A stretch of 64,000 nucleotides of DNA from Pontibacillus chungwhensis (lineage in GTDB: Bacteria > Bacillota > Bacilli > Bacillales > BH030062): contig NZ_CP126446.1 of NCBI RefSeq assembly GCF_030166655.1, forward strand, positions 2,480,001 to 2,544,000, in the 5' to 3' direction. Positions 42,367-51,835 of the stretch are shown here, piece by piece; the stretch's first letter is position 1; each line of letters begins with the position of its first letter. Below the pieces are notes generated by a model. It was not told where the DNA came from. It made no database searches and saw nothing but the letters and a program-made list of their open reading frames with translations. The translations under genes and the position numbers were made by a program.

Positions 42367-42656
42367 ATTCCTCATCCCTTCATAAACTCATTAGCTTTAC
42401 TATATTCCCTTTTACAACGACTAACAAGAAGGCACTTAATCCTCCCCTGGTTTCATAAAGGATACTTTCACAAGGGGCGCGGCATGGCCCTAATAAGTAT
42501 ACTTTTAAAGAGGACTTCCATACCCCGCATGATTTAGGATATTCTGGTTTGTGTTTATCTTCTTCCATTTGCTATGATTGTTCAGGTGTTTAAAGAGAAT
42601 ATGGAAAGCTTCTTACCATATATGTAACTTTCCCTCTTAAGAATGGAGGCTTTTTT

Positions 42657-43793
42657 TTGAAATGGATTGTAGATCTAATTAGAGGATTAACGTACAAGCA
42701 ATGGATCTTTACTACCTTAATTGGTATCTGTTTTATCGCTTCTATGGTTTTTGTGAATCATAATAGTTCCTTTTACAAACGAACCATAGCTGAAGTTACA
42801 GACACTCAATTGGAAAATAAGGAAAATGTGAAGGATCAACATGGAAATGAAGACCAAATTGGAACGCAGCAACTAACCGCTGTTATTCAAAATGGAGAAA
42901 GAAAGGGAGACACCGTTCATTTAACAAATAAATATTCCATTTCCGGTGCCTATGATCAACATTATCAGGCAGGTAATGAATTGTTTATTTCTGTGGATAA
43001 CCGCTCCGCTGAAGGGAAATTATCCGGCTCTGTTTTAGATGTAAAACGGGATAAATACGTTGTATTAGTGGGCTGGTTCTTTATCTTAATGTTACTCGTT
43101 GTAGGGAAAAGACGGGGCTTATTCTCATTAATTAGCTTGACTATTAACGCAGGACTCATGTTTTACGCCCTTGATGTATACGTCAATCATGGAAATTGGA
43201 GTTTGTTGTGGATCAGTGGTATTTTAGTCATTCTGTTTACAGTCATCTCTTTATTACTACTCAATGGTTTCAATGAAATGACGTATGCAGCAATTGCATC
43301 CACGCTCATTGGAATCTTTCTCTCTTTATTGATTACATATGTGGTCATTAAGTTTACAGCAGGAAGTGGACTAAGATATGAAGAAATGCAGTTTCTTACC
43401 AGACCTTATAAAGTTGTCTTCATGGCTGGACTGTTCGTCGGGTCACTCGGGGCTGTTATGGATGTCGCCATAACCATTTCATCGTCCATCTTTGGTCTCT
43501 ATGAGAGCAATCCCACAATTAGCGTCAAAGCGCTACACCAATCAGGAATGGATATCGGAAAAGATGTAATGGGGACGCTCACGAACATATTGTTTTTCGT
43601 CTATGCCAGTGGTTCTATACCATCTATCATATTATTCTTAAAAAATTCTTCTGCTTTAGGGTTCACCCTATCGATGAACCTTTCATTGGAGTTCACCCGT
43701 GCCCTGGCTGGTGGAATTGGAATCGTCTTAACCATTCCGATAGCTGTGTACACTTCTATATTTTTTGTGAAACGAAAGAGGAATAGTATATGA
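42657..43793 (+). CDS. YibE/F-like membrane protein
   Basis: A 378-residue protein with an N-terminal membrane helix, an extracytoplasmic beta-rich segment (about 45-125) and about seven further helices. The family hallmark GAVMDVAITISSSI...GMDIGKDVMGTLTNILFF is at about 260-310. It starts at a TTG seven bases after GGAGG. Its stop overlaps the ATG of the next gene by four bases (ATGA), so the two YibE/F-like proteins are co-translated and probably form one complex. Function of the family is unknown. Confidence 0.82.
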   Translation: MKWIVDLIRGLTYKQWIFTTLIGICFIASMVFVNHNSSFYKRTIAEVTDTQLENKENVKDQHGNEDQIGTQQLTAVIQNGERKGDTVHLTNKYSISGAYDQHYQAGNELFISVDNRSAEGKLSGSVLDVKRDKYVVLVGWFFILMLLVVGKRRGLFSLISLTINAGLMFYALDVYVNHGNWSLLWISGILVILFTVISLLLLNGFNEMTYAAIASTLIGIFLSLLITYVVIKFTAGSGLRYEEMQFLTRPYKVVFMAGLFVGSLGAVMDVAITISSSIFGLYESNPTISVKALHQSGMDIGKDVMGTLTNILFFVYASGSIPSIILFLKNSSALGFTLSMNLSLEFTRALAGGIGIVLTIPIAVYTSIFFVKRKRNSI

Positions 43794-44554
43794 ATGCATT
43801 AATGATCCTATCTGTAATTTTATTTGTTCTAATGACGCTTATTGGAGGCAGTAAAGGAGCACTATCGTTCCTTTCTTTGTTTATCAACTTTGTGGTCCTT
43901 CTGATCGCGATTTTTCTCATGTTATCACCAGGCATGAACCCTATTATCTTAACGATCATTGCATGCGCTCTCTTTAGCTGTATTAATCTCTTCTTCGTCA
44001 ATGAAGTAAACAGGAAAACCATTACAGCTTTCATTTCAACGATGATTACGATTGCCGTCTTATTGCTATTAATTGATGTCATAACAAGCTTATCGATGAT
44101 TCAAGGATTTAGCGAAGAGCAGTCAGAAGAAATTGCTCCATACTCCTTGTTTGTTGGAGTCGATTTCATCAAAATCGGTGCATCTGTCATTATCATTAGC
44201 ACGATTGGGGCCATTACAGAAGTAGCGATTTCCATTACATCATCGATGGGTGAAACCTTGCTACACCACCCTACCATTAGTCGAAAAGATTTATTCCTAT
44301 CTGGTATGAGGATCGGGAAGGATATTCTTGGCACGGATACGAATACATTATTCTTCGCCTTTTTTGGCGGGTATATGGCTTTGCTTATTTGGTTTATCGA
44401 TCTAGATTATTCCATTGGACAAATCGTCAATTCAAAGGTTTTTAGTTCTGAAATGATTACGATCTTTTGTGCGGGGATTGGGATTGCACTAATCATCCCT
44501 ATTACTTCGTGGATTAATGCTTATGTTGCGGTGAAGAAAGCTCAAACGAGTTAA
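43790..44554 (+). CDS. YibE/F-like membrane protein, second subunit
   Basis: A 254-residue paralogue of the preceding protein lacking the extracytoplasmic segment, with about eight helices. The same hallmark is present as GAITEVAISITSSM...GMRIGKDILGTDTNTLFFAF. It overlaps the upstream gene by four bases and ends at a terminator. Probably a heteromeric partner; no activity known. Confidence 0.82.
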   Translation: MNALMILSVILFVLMTLIGGSKGALSFLSLFINFVVLLIAIFLMLSPGMNPIILTIIACALFSCINLFFVNEVNRKTITAFISTMITIAVLLLLIDVITSLSMIQGFSEEQSEEIAPYSLFVGVDFIKIGASVIIISTIGAITEVAISITSSMGETLLHHPTISRKDLFLSGMRIGKDILGTDTNTLFFAFFGGYMALLIWFIDLDYSIGQIVNSKVFSSEMITIFCAGIGIALIIPITSWINAYVAVKKAQTS

Positions 44555-44565
44555 CTTACAAAAGG

Positions 44566-44598
44566 TTCCTTCGATCTTAACCGAAGGAACCTTTTTTA
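44566..44598 (+). terminator. rho-independent terminator
   Basis: AAAAGGTTCCTTCG / CGAAGGAACCTTTT hairpin followed by TT, after the YibE/F operon. Confidence 0.9.
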
Positions 44599-44700
44599 GA
44601 CTCTTTAATGGGAAACGTGATTTCAATTCCAACAGGAAATCGGGTGGTTTCCAAGCACACCTCACGCTCAGGTTTAACCGAAAGGAAACAACCTAGCTAG

Positions 44701-45789
44701 TTAATCCTCCTTCTCCTGAATGGGATAGCCGGATTTAATATGCAAATCTCTCTGTGGAAATGGAATCTCAACACCGTAATGGTTTAATTGTTCATAAATT
44801 CGAAAGTTCAAATCACTTTTAATTCGAATGACTTCTTCAGGGTTCGAGATCCAAATGAATAGTTCAAAATCCAAAGATGAGTCACCAAAGCCTGTGAAAT
44901 TCACAAATGGTTCTGGTGAATCTAAAATGATAGAGTTAGCCACCCTTGCTTCTCTAGCAATGGTTAACAGGATCTCCTTTACAAGAAGAACATCGGTCCC
45001 ATAAGCCACTCCGATTGGAACGGTGAGGCGAAGTCTTGGGTCAGAGAAGGAGCGGTTCACGACTTTTTCTTCTAGAAAGTAAGAGTTCGGAATAATAATA
45101 TGCTCGTTCTCAAGTGTACGAACAACGGTAGCTCGCATGCTGATCTTTTCCACGTCACCGATTACGTCATCAATAATAACACGGTCCCCTACTTTTATCG
45201 GTCGCTCAAACAGTAAGATGAGTCCTGAGATAAAGTTGGATGCAATATTTTGCATTCCAAATCCAATCCCTACCCCAAGCACTCCGGCAAATACTGTTAG
45301 AGCACTCAGATCAATCCCGACGGTCGTTAAGCTTACAAAAACAGCAATCACCATAATTACGTAATGGATAATGCGTTCCATTGTAAATTGCAAGCCTTTG
45401 TCTAATTGGTGACGTTCATAAAAGAATGGAAGAATATAATGATTAAGAATTTTAGAAAGTCGACTTGCCAGCGTGATGATTAACAAAGCAATGAGGATTA
45501 AAAACAAAGTAACGTTTACTTCACCTATTGAGAAAAAGCTATAAAACAGCCATTTAGAATCAGAGAAATAAACGATCAGAAATACAAGTATTCCGTTATA
45601 GGTAAACCACTTTATAAGGGAAAGAAGCGCTTGCCGCACCCCTTCTTTATTTCGGAAAACCCGTTTAATGAAAAGAGATAATATCGATCGGAACAAAATG
45701 ATCCCGACTACAAATAAAGATACTGTTATGATATCTCCCCACTGCCACATATTCAGTGATTCCATGAACAGGTTTAACACCTCCAACAT
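44701..45789 (-). CDS. MscS-family mechanosensitive channel
   Basis: A 362-residue channel with four to five N-terminal helices and an MscS pore helix (FAGVLGVGIGFGMQNIASNFISGLILLFERPIKVGDRV, about 165-203), then the beta-barrel and alpha/beta cytosolic vestibule. It opens on membrane tension to release solutes in osmotic downshock. Start: the first ATG has no separate ribosome binding site; the ATG at 45763-45765 or a CTG between them may be used, so the first residues are uncertain. Terminator not clear downstream. Confidence 0.88.
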   Translation of the reverse strand: MLEVLNLFMESLNMWQWGDIITVSLFVVGIILFRSILSLFIKRVFRNKEGVRQALLSLIKWFTYNGILVFLIVYFSDSKWLFYSFFSIGEVNVTLFLILIALLIITLASRLSKILNHYILPFFYERHQLDKGLQFTMERIIHYVIMVIAVFVSLTTVGIDLSALTVFAGVLGVGIGFGMQNIASNFISGLILLFERPIKVGDRVIIDDVIGDVEKISMRATVVRTLENEHIIIPNSYFLEEKVVNRSFSDPRLRLTVPIGVAYGTDVLLVKEILLTIAREARVANSIILDSPEPFVNFTGFGDSSLDFELFIWISNPEEVIRIKSDLNFRIYEQLNHYGVEIPFPQRDLHIKSGYPIQEKED

Positions 45790-46102
45790 ATACTTCTTAT
45801 GCTTTTCAAAAGGATTATTTCAAATAAAATAAGCAACCCTTGTGGTTGCTATTTTACTAATCTATTCAATATCCCTGGTAGATATGAAATCGTCCTTCTA
45901 CTCTTTTTTTCGACAAAAACATCAAATTCCCTTCTTGATATACCTATTGATATGGTAAGGAGGAATAATCTCAGTCCTTATGATGGACATTCTTAAGAGG
46001 TTTTTTTGAACTGATTTTATTCATAAATATTCGGAGTTGCTACTAAGTATGTTCCTAATTATAAAGGAGTTGATCAGTCCCCTTTTTCGCTCTAGCTTCT
46101 TA
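45790..46102. other. intergenic region between hydrolase and MscS genes
   Basis: No gene seen. Contains an AT-rich hairpin AAAATA-GCAACC / GGTTGC-ATTTTA at 45826-45856, which may end the upstream hydrolase transcript, and at 46032-46049 one copy of an 18-base repeat that recurs at 54.8 kb. Confidence 0.5.
46032..46049 (+). repeat. 18-base intergenic repeat, copy 1
   Basis: CGGAGTTGCTACTAAGTA, identical to 54837-54854; both are preceded by AAATAT-like sequence. Confidence 0.6.
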
Positions 46103-47134
46103 TCATGTAGCACTTGTCTTTGCAGCACATTGATAAACCATATCTCCAAAAGAACGAATGTCCTCGAGATAATCGAATCCTTCAGAAGAACCGTATCGGT
46201 TAAACATTCTCACTGCAACGAGGTCTTCATCTGGGATCACAAGCAGCGCAACATTTGTATACCCAAGTAATTGATAGGAACCCTTCGGTACTCCGTCACC
46301 AAGTTGGTTAAAGCTATAGTTCGTGTCTTTGACAAACCATAAACATCCGTTCTTATGGATCGGAAGACTCGGATCAGGTGTCTGGATGGATGTCGCCAAT
46401 TGAATAATTTCTCTAGGAACAAGCTGACGATCTCCCCATTTTCCTTCTTTTAAATGTAGATATCCCCATAGCGCAAGCTCTCGGGCAGACACATACATAT
46501 TCATTCCTGAACCATCGACCACATCTGTTTCAGTCCAATAGACGTTATTAGTATCTCGAATAGTGCTTGCTATTTTGGAATGTGGCTGACTCATCTTAAT
46601 CCATTCTGTAGATTGGAAGCCGACCGGATCAAATACTTGCTCTTTTACAATCTCAGCAACGGATTGTCCTGTAGTTTTATGGATAATGCTTGTCAGCAAA
46701 TCAATGCTAGGGCCGCGGTATGCCCATGATTCCCCAGGATGGAAGTTACGAACTAATTCCCCATCCACTATTTGTAACCCATGTGTGTGGGTTAATAAGT
46801 GACGGATGGTTACACCTTCATACGGGGATAAATGAGAATCTTCAACATAATGCCAAATTGGGTCATTTATAGAAAAGTAACCATGGTAGATTGCATACGC
46901 AGCTGCAAATCCGATATAAGCCTTCCTTACAGAGGCAATGTGGAATTGAGTACCCCCTTGAACCTTTCGAGCGTTAGGGTCCTCAGACTGATAGCCAAAA
47001 TAAGACTCGGTTATCACCTTGTCATTTTGAATCATATATAAGGCCCCACCACTTGCCCCTAACTTATTAGCACTTTCTTTCACATGAGTATGTACATCTT
47101 CAAATGCGTTTGTGTAGGTATGGTTTAATTGCAA
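46103..47134 (-). CDS. serine hydrolase of the beta-lactamase/penicillin-binding fold
   Basis: A cytosolic-type class C beta-lactamase-related hydrolase of about 343 residues without a signal peptide. S71-x-x-K74 (SVRK, counted from the GTG at 47143) gives nucleophile and base, and Y142-R-G stands where Y-x-N is usual, so the Asn is missing. AGAGGAG lies eight bases before a TTG at 47132-47134, which is chosen; the GTG three codons earlier touches the ribosome binding site. Members include esterases and D-amino-acid amidases. Substrate unknown. Confidence 0.8.
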   Translation of the reverse strand: MQLNHTYTNAFEDVHTHVKESANKLGASGGALYMIQNDKVITESYFGYQSEDPNARKVQGGTQFHIASVRKAYIGFAAAYAIYHGYFSINDPIWHYVEDSHLSPYEGVTIRHLLTHTHGLQIVDGELVRNFHPGESWAYRGPSIDLLTSIIHKTTGQSVAEIVKEQVFDPVGFQSTEWIKMSQPHSKIASTIRDTNNVYWTETDVVDGSGMNMYVSARELALWGYLHLKEGKWGDRQLVPREIIQLATSIQTPDPSLPIHKNGCLWFVKDTNYSFNQLGDGVPKGSYQLLGYTNVALLVIPDEDLVAVRMFNRYGSSEGFDYLEDIRSFGDMVYQCAAKTSAT

Positions 47135-47143
47135 TTCATCCAC

Positions 47144-47463
47144 TCCTCTTTAAAGATAAAAGGTCACCAATATATTCTCGTAGCATTCCAATTATTTCAA
47201 AACCCTTCGCATTACACAACCTTATTTTCCACCAAAAAGAACCTTCTATTTATAGGTGATCAGTTCAGTTTTAAAGTGCAATATTTACAACTTGCACCCC
47301 ACTGAACTACTTTTTTATGTGAAATTGTAGGGTGAACTGCATGTTAATTTGCAGCAGTAATCAATATTGATATGGTAAAATGAATTAAACGAAGCAGTTT
47401 TGAGATGCTTTATAAAGAAGTGGACTAGACTTTAACTGAAAATATTTTGAGGGGAGCAGAAAA
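47144..47463. other. intergenic region with a nested inverted repeat
   Basis: No gene seen. Outer arms AGTTCAGT (47262-47269) / ACTGAACT (47301-47308) enclose inner arms GTGCAA (47276-47281) / TTGCAC (47292-47297), followed by ACTTTTTT. This could be a terminator or a remnant of insertion-sequence ends. A possible extended -10 TGGTAAAAT at 47373-47381 may drive the small gene at 47464. Confidence 0.4.
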
Positions 47464-47634
47464 ATGAAAAAGGTAAGAATTTTATTTTTTGCTGGCTTAC
47501 TCTTATTTTTGTTAGGAATATATTTATCTACTTTTTCATTAACTTATTGGGTTATAATCGGTACATTACTTGGAATAATCGGTGGCTTTTTAATGGGTGG
47601 TAGTACATATTTCTTACCTAAGCCTAAGAAATGA
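47464..47634 (+). CDS. 56-residue two-helix membrane protein
   Basis: A short gene from ATG at 47464 to TGA at 47632-47634, preceded by GAGGGGAG with good spacing and followed by a strong terminator. The product begins MKKVRILFFAGLLLFLLG, has two hydrophobic helices (about 5-24 and 28-46) joined by a short polar turn, a glycine-rich second helix (GTLLGIIGGFLMGGS) and a basic tail. I recognise no family. Good start and stop signals make it a credible small protein. Confidence 0.65.
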   Translation: MKKVRILFFAGLLLFLLGIYLSTFSLTYWVIIGTLLGIIGGFLMGGSTYFLPKPKK

Positions 47635-47710
47635 AAATCCTTCTAATATTTTTAATGCTTATTTTTCAAATTAAATAAAGTAACGGGTGACGTGAACGTT
47701 CGTATAAGAA

Positions 47711-47747
47711 GAAAGAGCATTTTCCAAAAAGGAAAATGCTCTTTTTT
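47711..47747 (+). terminator. rho-independent terminator
   Basis: AAGAGCATTTTCC / GGAAAATGCTCTT hairpin followed by TTTT, between the small membrane protein gene and the convergent flavoprotein gene. Confidence 0.9.
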
Positions 47748-47780
47748 GTAGTAACATTTGAACTAAAAAGTGAAACCTAG

Positions 47781-48695
47781 TTACCCTTTCCGATCCCAGG
47801 CATTTACAGCAAGTTCATGATTTAAGGCAACCGCCAGCTCATATCCTTCACTAGCCGCCTTCAGTAATCCAGAAAATCCATGTCTAGAATCACCAATCAC
47901 ATATAGTCCATCTACAAGCGTTTCACATCCATCTTTAGTGTAATATCCGCCCATATCGGTGAATTCTATATCAAAGTATTCATGAAGGGGGAAGGACTGG
48001 GATTCGCTTGTTTCCAATATAAATCCTCCTGAACGGTCGTAAACCTCATCTGACTCTGTAACGACATGTTTAAGATATCCATCTTCAGAGACCAGTTCAC
48101 GAACGGTTTCTTCTATAAGCGCGACTCCGTGCTGCTTTAAGTCCTCTTTCTCCTCAGAGGTAATTTCTGCAGGTCCATTCGTAAAAATCATTAGATCCTG
48201 GCTCCAGTTATAAATCAGTTTCACATAATCTAAGATCCCTGGATCATTCCCAAAGACGGCTAACGGTTCCTCTCTGCGCTCCCATCCGTCACAGTAAGGA
48301 CAGTGAAAAACGCTTGTCCCATACACAAGGTCTACGCCCTTAATATCCGGTAACTCGTCTTTCATTCCTGTGGCGACGATTACACGGTCGGCTGTATAGT
48401 TTTGTCCATCTCCGTGAATATGGAAGAGTCCACTGTCTTTATGGAGCGAAGTTACTTTACTCTCTATATACGAAACACTCGGATAAGCTTTGATTTCACC
48501 GATTCCCATTTCCTTAAATTCCTCTGGCTTCACACCATCTCGAGTAAGGAAACCATGGGAAGCTTTTGTAACGTTATTGCGTGCTTTATTCTCATCAAGA
48601 ACAAGTACATTTCTCTTTGATCGTCCTAAGACAAGAGCTGCATTTAAACCTGCCGCTCCTCCCCCAATAATCACCACTTCATAATGCTCACTCAT
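47781..48695 (-). CDS. thioredoxin-reductase-like FAD/NAD(P) oxidoreductase
   Basis: A 304-residue flavoprotein with FAD motif GGGAAGLNAA (residues 11-20) and a redox pair C132/C135 in FHCPYCDGWE. The second nucleotide-binding motif is weak: VFGNDPGILDYV replaces the usual GGGDSA, so NADPH binding is altered, as in the NAD(P)H-lacking TrxR-like proteins (DDOR/FFTR-type or holothin-oxidase-like). ATG at 48695 follows AAAGGAG. Monocistronic. It may oxidise a dithiol or act as a ferredoxin/flavin-linked thioredoxin reductase; uncertain. Confidence 0.82.
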   Translation of the reverse strand: MSEHYEVVIIGGGAAGLNAALVLGRSKRNVLVLDENKARNNVTKASHGFLTRDGVKPEEFKEMGIGEIKAYPSVSYIESKVTSLHKDSGLFHIHGDGQNYTADRVIVATGMKDELPDIKGVDLVYGTSVFHCPYCDGWERREEPLAVFGNDPGILDYVKLIYNWSQDLMIFTNGPAEITSEEKEDLKQHGVALIEETVRELVSEDGYLKHVVTESDEVYDRSGGFILETSESQSFPLHEYFDIEFTDMGGYYTKDGCETLVDGLYVIGDSRHGFSGLLKAASEGYELAVALNHELAVNAWDRKG

Positions 48696-48858
48696 GCTCA
48701 ACGCTCCTTTTACCGCTGTTAAACTCGCTTTATCATTCCCACATATCACCGATACAAATCACTAGTTTTTTCTAATTCGAACTTACTAGTGATGGAGTAC
48801 TCCTATTCCTTTTCTCCTTTATCTATAAACGAAATAGTACTCTAGAGTGAATAAACTT

Positions 48859-48887
48859 AATAAAACAGCGAAGGCTAATTCGCTCTA
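48859..48887 (-). terminator. terminator of the two-component operon
   Basis: Minus-strand AGCGAA-TTAGCC-TTCGCT hairpin followed by GTTTTATT, about 55 bases after the kinase stop. Confidence 0.6.
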
Positions 48888-48940
48888 AAGGAGTGAAGAG
48901 TGTTACGCCAGGCTTAGCAGTCTCGCAAACCAACGATCGT

Positions 48941-50329
48941 TCAGCCAAATAGTGTAATGGAAATACTAGCTCCTCCATCATTCCATACATTCACCTCGCC
49001 ACGATGAGCTTCAATGATGTTCTTAACGATCGATAAACCCAGTCCTTGCCCTGAAGTACTAGGGTTACCCCTATAAAATTGATCAAATACTTGAGGCAAC
49101 TCAGCACTATGAAACCCAGGGCCATTATCACTTATGGTGAGTTCAACCGCTCCATCTGTTAAATCTAGGTGAGCATGGATCGTACTACTAGATGGTGTAT
49201 AACGAACGCTATTTGAGATTATATTTTCTATAACTTGACGCATGCGATCCGGGTCGATCGAAATATCTTTATGAACCGATCGTTCATCACTTAATTGAAT
49301 CGAATAATGGTCACCTTTAGCTTCAATATAAGTTCGAAAGGATTGTAGTTCTTTTTCAAAGAAAGATTTTGGTTCAACCTTTTGCAGTTGGATAGGAAAC
49401 GACCCTCCATTAATCCTCTGGACCTCCCCCACCTCATGCACGAGGTTGGTTACACGATCAATCTGCTTTAAAATAGCCGCACTGTATACGCGCTCATTGT
49501 CATCTATTTTTCTGTCTAAAACTTGTGCATTCGACTTCATAATCGTTAAAGGCGTCTTCAAATCATGTGTCACAGCGCTTAGGAAATCTTGACGCTCTTG
49601 TTCAAGCTTCCATTGCTTTTCTAAAGACGTATGTAATTCTTGTTTCATGGTCTCAAAAGCTCTTGCCAAATCCCCTAACTCATCACTCCGGTTGGCGGCA
49701 TGTAGCGTAAAATCCAAATCTTGTTCTTTAATAGAATCAATAGCTCCTGCTAATTCACGAATAGGCGTAAACAAGCGCCTGCTTAACTTCCCTCCACATA
49801 CGTAGGTGTAAAAAACGATAAACAAAAAAGGAGCAAGAATGATTAGGAGCGATAACCTCTGTATAGGTGTACCTGACTCTAACTGATAGGTTAGCTTTAC
49901 CATCCCAACCAGTTCTTCTGAAGAGGACAAAATCGGTAAATACTTTTGATAGGAATCATTTTCGAAATCGGTCGTATTTACCTTCTCTATGATTGGCAAT
50001 TCCATACCTCGGGCTTCCGTTGAACCGTACAAGAGGCTGCCATCTTTATCGTAGACATGGTAAGTCATTCCATCTAACGGTACCTTCTCATTTAACCGCT
50101 CCCTGGAAACAGATGGATGATCCACCAGCTCACTCTTAGCCGTCTTAATAAAAGATGTAACCTCAGGAATTTGTTTTTCATAATAATTGGCGTGGCTTTC
50201 TTCATCTAATCGCAAGACCAAAAGCAAAATCAATCCCCCCAGCAAAAGCGTAGATAGAAAACTGTAGGAGATCGTTTTAATAATCGTCCATTGAATTTGT
50301 TTTTTTAATGTACTTCTTTTCCTACCCAA
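48941..50329 (-). CDS. sensor histidine kinase
   Basis: A 462-residue membrane kinase with helices at about 17-39 and 158-178, an extracytoplasmic sensor between them, HAMP domain (about 180-235), phospho-acceptor H255 in SAVTHDLKTP, and an ATPase domain with N box, DNGPGF and GQGLGLSI. Its start overlaps the end of the response regulator gene by eight bases, so the pair is co-translated. It is the last gene of the operon behind a BcrAB-like ABC transporter, suggesting it senses an antimicrobial peptide or envelope damage. Confidence 0.92.
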   Translation of the reverse strand: MGRKRSTLKKQIQWTIIKTISYSFLSTLLLGGLILLLVLRLDEESHANYYEKQIPEVTSFIKTAKSELVDHPSVSRERLNEKVPLDGMTYHVYDKDGSLLYGSTEARGMELPIIEKVNTTDFENDSYQKYLPILSSSEELVGMVKLTYQLESGTPIQRLSLLIILAPFLFIVFYTYVCGGKLSRRLFTPIRELAGAIDSIKEQDLDFTLHAANRSDELGDLARAFETMKQELHTSLEKQWKLEQERQDFLSAVTHDLKTPLTIMKSNAQVLDRKIDDNERVYSAAILKQIDRVTNLVHEVGEVQRINGGSFPIQLQKVEPKSFFEKELQSFRTYIEAKGDHYSIQLSDERSVHKDISIDPDRMRQVIENIISNSVRYTPSSSTIHAHLDLTDGAVELTISDNGPGFHSAELPQVFDQFYRGNPSTSGQGLGLSIVKNIIEAHRGEVNVWNDGGASISITLFG

Positions 50330-50996
50330 TTCTATATCCTACTCCCCATACCGTTTGCAATAGGTGAGCCTGAGTGTCAATTCGCTTTACCTTAGCACGA
50401 ATATTACGAATATGTTCTGTAATGGTAGAGGCGTCTCCGTCCGCCTCTAGCCCCCATACCCGCTCATATAGTTGGTCCCTCGAGAAAACTTGACCTGGGA
50501 AGTCAATAAGAACTCGGACGATATCAAATTCCCTTTTCGTCAAAGGAAGTATGGTTTGTTTATAATAAGCCTCATAGGTAGAGACATCCATTACGAGAGA
50601 TTTATACGTTTTCGTTTGAGAGCTCTTCTGATACCGCTTCTCCCTTCTTAAATGAGCTTTCACTCGGGCCACCACTTGCTCGTTTGAGAATGGCTTCTCA
50701 ATATAATCATCCGCCCCTTCATTTAACCCTTGAATTTGGTTAGGGATCCCAGACTTAGCTGTCAGAAATAGAATAGGTACTTCTGAACGGTATCGAACTT
50801 CGCGGCAAACTGTTAACCCGTCTACGCCTGGCATCATCACATCAAGAAGGACTAAATCAAACGACGTTTCTAGTATAGATTGGATGGCTTCTCTACCATC
50901 GTGAATCTGCGTCACTACGTATCCCTCATCACTTAGAACGTCAGCTAAAATCGCTGTAATATCTGGTTCATCGTCTACAATCAGAATCTTTTCCAT
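50322..50996 (-). CDS. OmpR/PhoB-family response regulator
   Basis: A 224-residue regulator. The receiver domain has D8-D9, phospho-acceptor D52 (LLDVMMPG), Thr 79 and K101; the C-terminal winged helix includes TKREFDIVRVL and VWGLEADGDASTITEHIRNIRAK. ATG at 50996 lies eight bases after AAGGAGGGG; the frame continues upstream without a start signal. It probably activates the ABC transporter genes with which it is co-transcribed. Confidence 0.92.
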   Translation of the reverse strand: MEKILIVDDEPDITAILADVLSDEGYVVTQIHDGREAIQSILETSFDLVLLDVMMPGVDGLTVCREVRYRSEVPILFLTAKSGIPNQIQGLNEGADDYIEKPFSNEQVVARVKAHLRREKRYQKSSQTKTYKSLVMDVSTYEAYYKQTILPLTKREFDIVRVLIDFPGQVFSRDQLYERVWGLEADGDASTITEHIRNIRAKVKRIDTQAHLLQTVWGVGYRIG

Positions 50997-51053
50997 AAAC
51001 GCCCCTCCTTCCAATTCTATCCTTCTAGTATAATCGATTTCCCCGGGCATCGA

Positions 51054-51821
51054 CTACTTAAAATCATACCTCTCCCAGCGGACAAGTGTTCCCATCCCAA
51101 ACCCAATAATGAGTATGGCTAGGAATCCGTAAATAGAAGAAATGCCTGATTCTGCTAAAGAAATGAAAATAGACTGAGTAGGAAGAAGCATAAATAGAAA
51201 TGCATCAGTAAAATATACCGGAGCTCCACATAAAAGGATGTAGATCAGAAAAGCCAGCATCGGATTGTTGACCCATAAAGCTACACACGAACTAATTAAT
51301 ATAGCTGCTATAAGGATGATATAAAAAACGCCATAAAACTGTAGAGTATAGAGATAACCTCCAAGGATAGTAGTAGGCTCTGATTGTTGAAAAAGAAAAA
51401 CACGGCTTGGCATATCATACAATAAAAATCCAGCTACAATTGATATACTCAAAATTCCAACTGTAAGAATACCCCCTAATTTCAACAAACTAAACCACTT
51501 TGCCATTAAGAAAGAGAGACGCTTAAAAGGGCGACTCAATACCATATTGTATACATTTGTTTTCACTTCACTATTAACGGAGATCATCGTCACGATTGGC
51601 ATAAGAAGAAGCGTAATATAAAATGACACTTCCCTTAAGACAAACCAAGGAAAATTAACCGCATTAAGCTTCGTATTCTGACTGCTCGTGAACTGTCCAT
51701 TATCATACATGGTTAAGAAATAAATCGTTATAAACGTAATAAGTCCCATCATAATAACTAAATTTCTTACAACTCTCCTCGCTAATAAACGTTCCCATTC
51801 ACTCTGAATCAACTCTTTCAT
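51054..51821 (-). CDS. ABC-2 type permease, second membrane subunit
   Basis: A 255-residue permease with six membrane helices. It opens MKELIQSEWERLLARRVVRN, closely similar to the opening of the next permease (EWERL), showing that the two are paralogues as in bacitracin and lantibiotic exporters. ATG at 51821 is nine bases after GGAGG; a TTG two codons earlier is too close. It lies 14 bases after the first permease gene and about 60 before the response regulator gene. Confidence 0.82.
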   Translation of the reverse strand: MKELIQSEWERLLARRVVRNLVIMMGLITFITIYFLTMYDNGQFTSSQNTKLNAVNFPWFVLREVSFYITLLLMPIVTMISVNSEVKTNVYNMVLSRPFKRLSFLMAKWFSLLKLGGILTVGILSISIVAGFLLYDMPSRVFLFQQSEPTTILGGYLYTLQFYGVFYIILIAAILISSCVALWVNNPMLAFLIYILLCGAPVYFTDAFLFMLLPTQSIFISLAESGISSIYGFLAILIIGFGMGTLVRWERYDFK

Positions 51822-51835
51822 ATCCAACTTCCTCC

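Noticed and set aside
47262-47318. Intact insertion sequence suggested by the inverted arms
   Set aside because: The arms are only 8 and 6 bases, enclose no transposase and no target duplication was seen; kept only as an inverted repeat.
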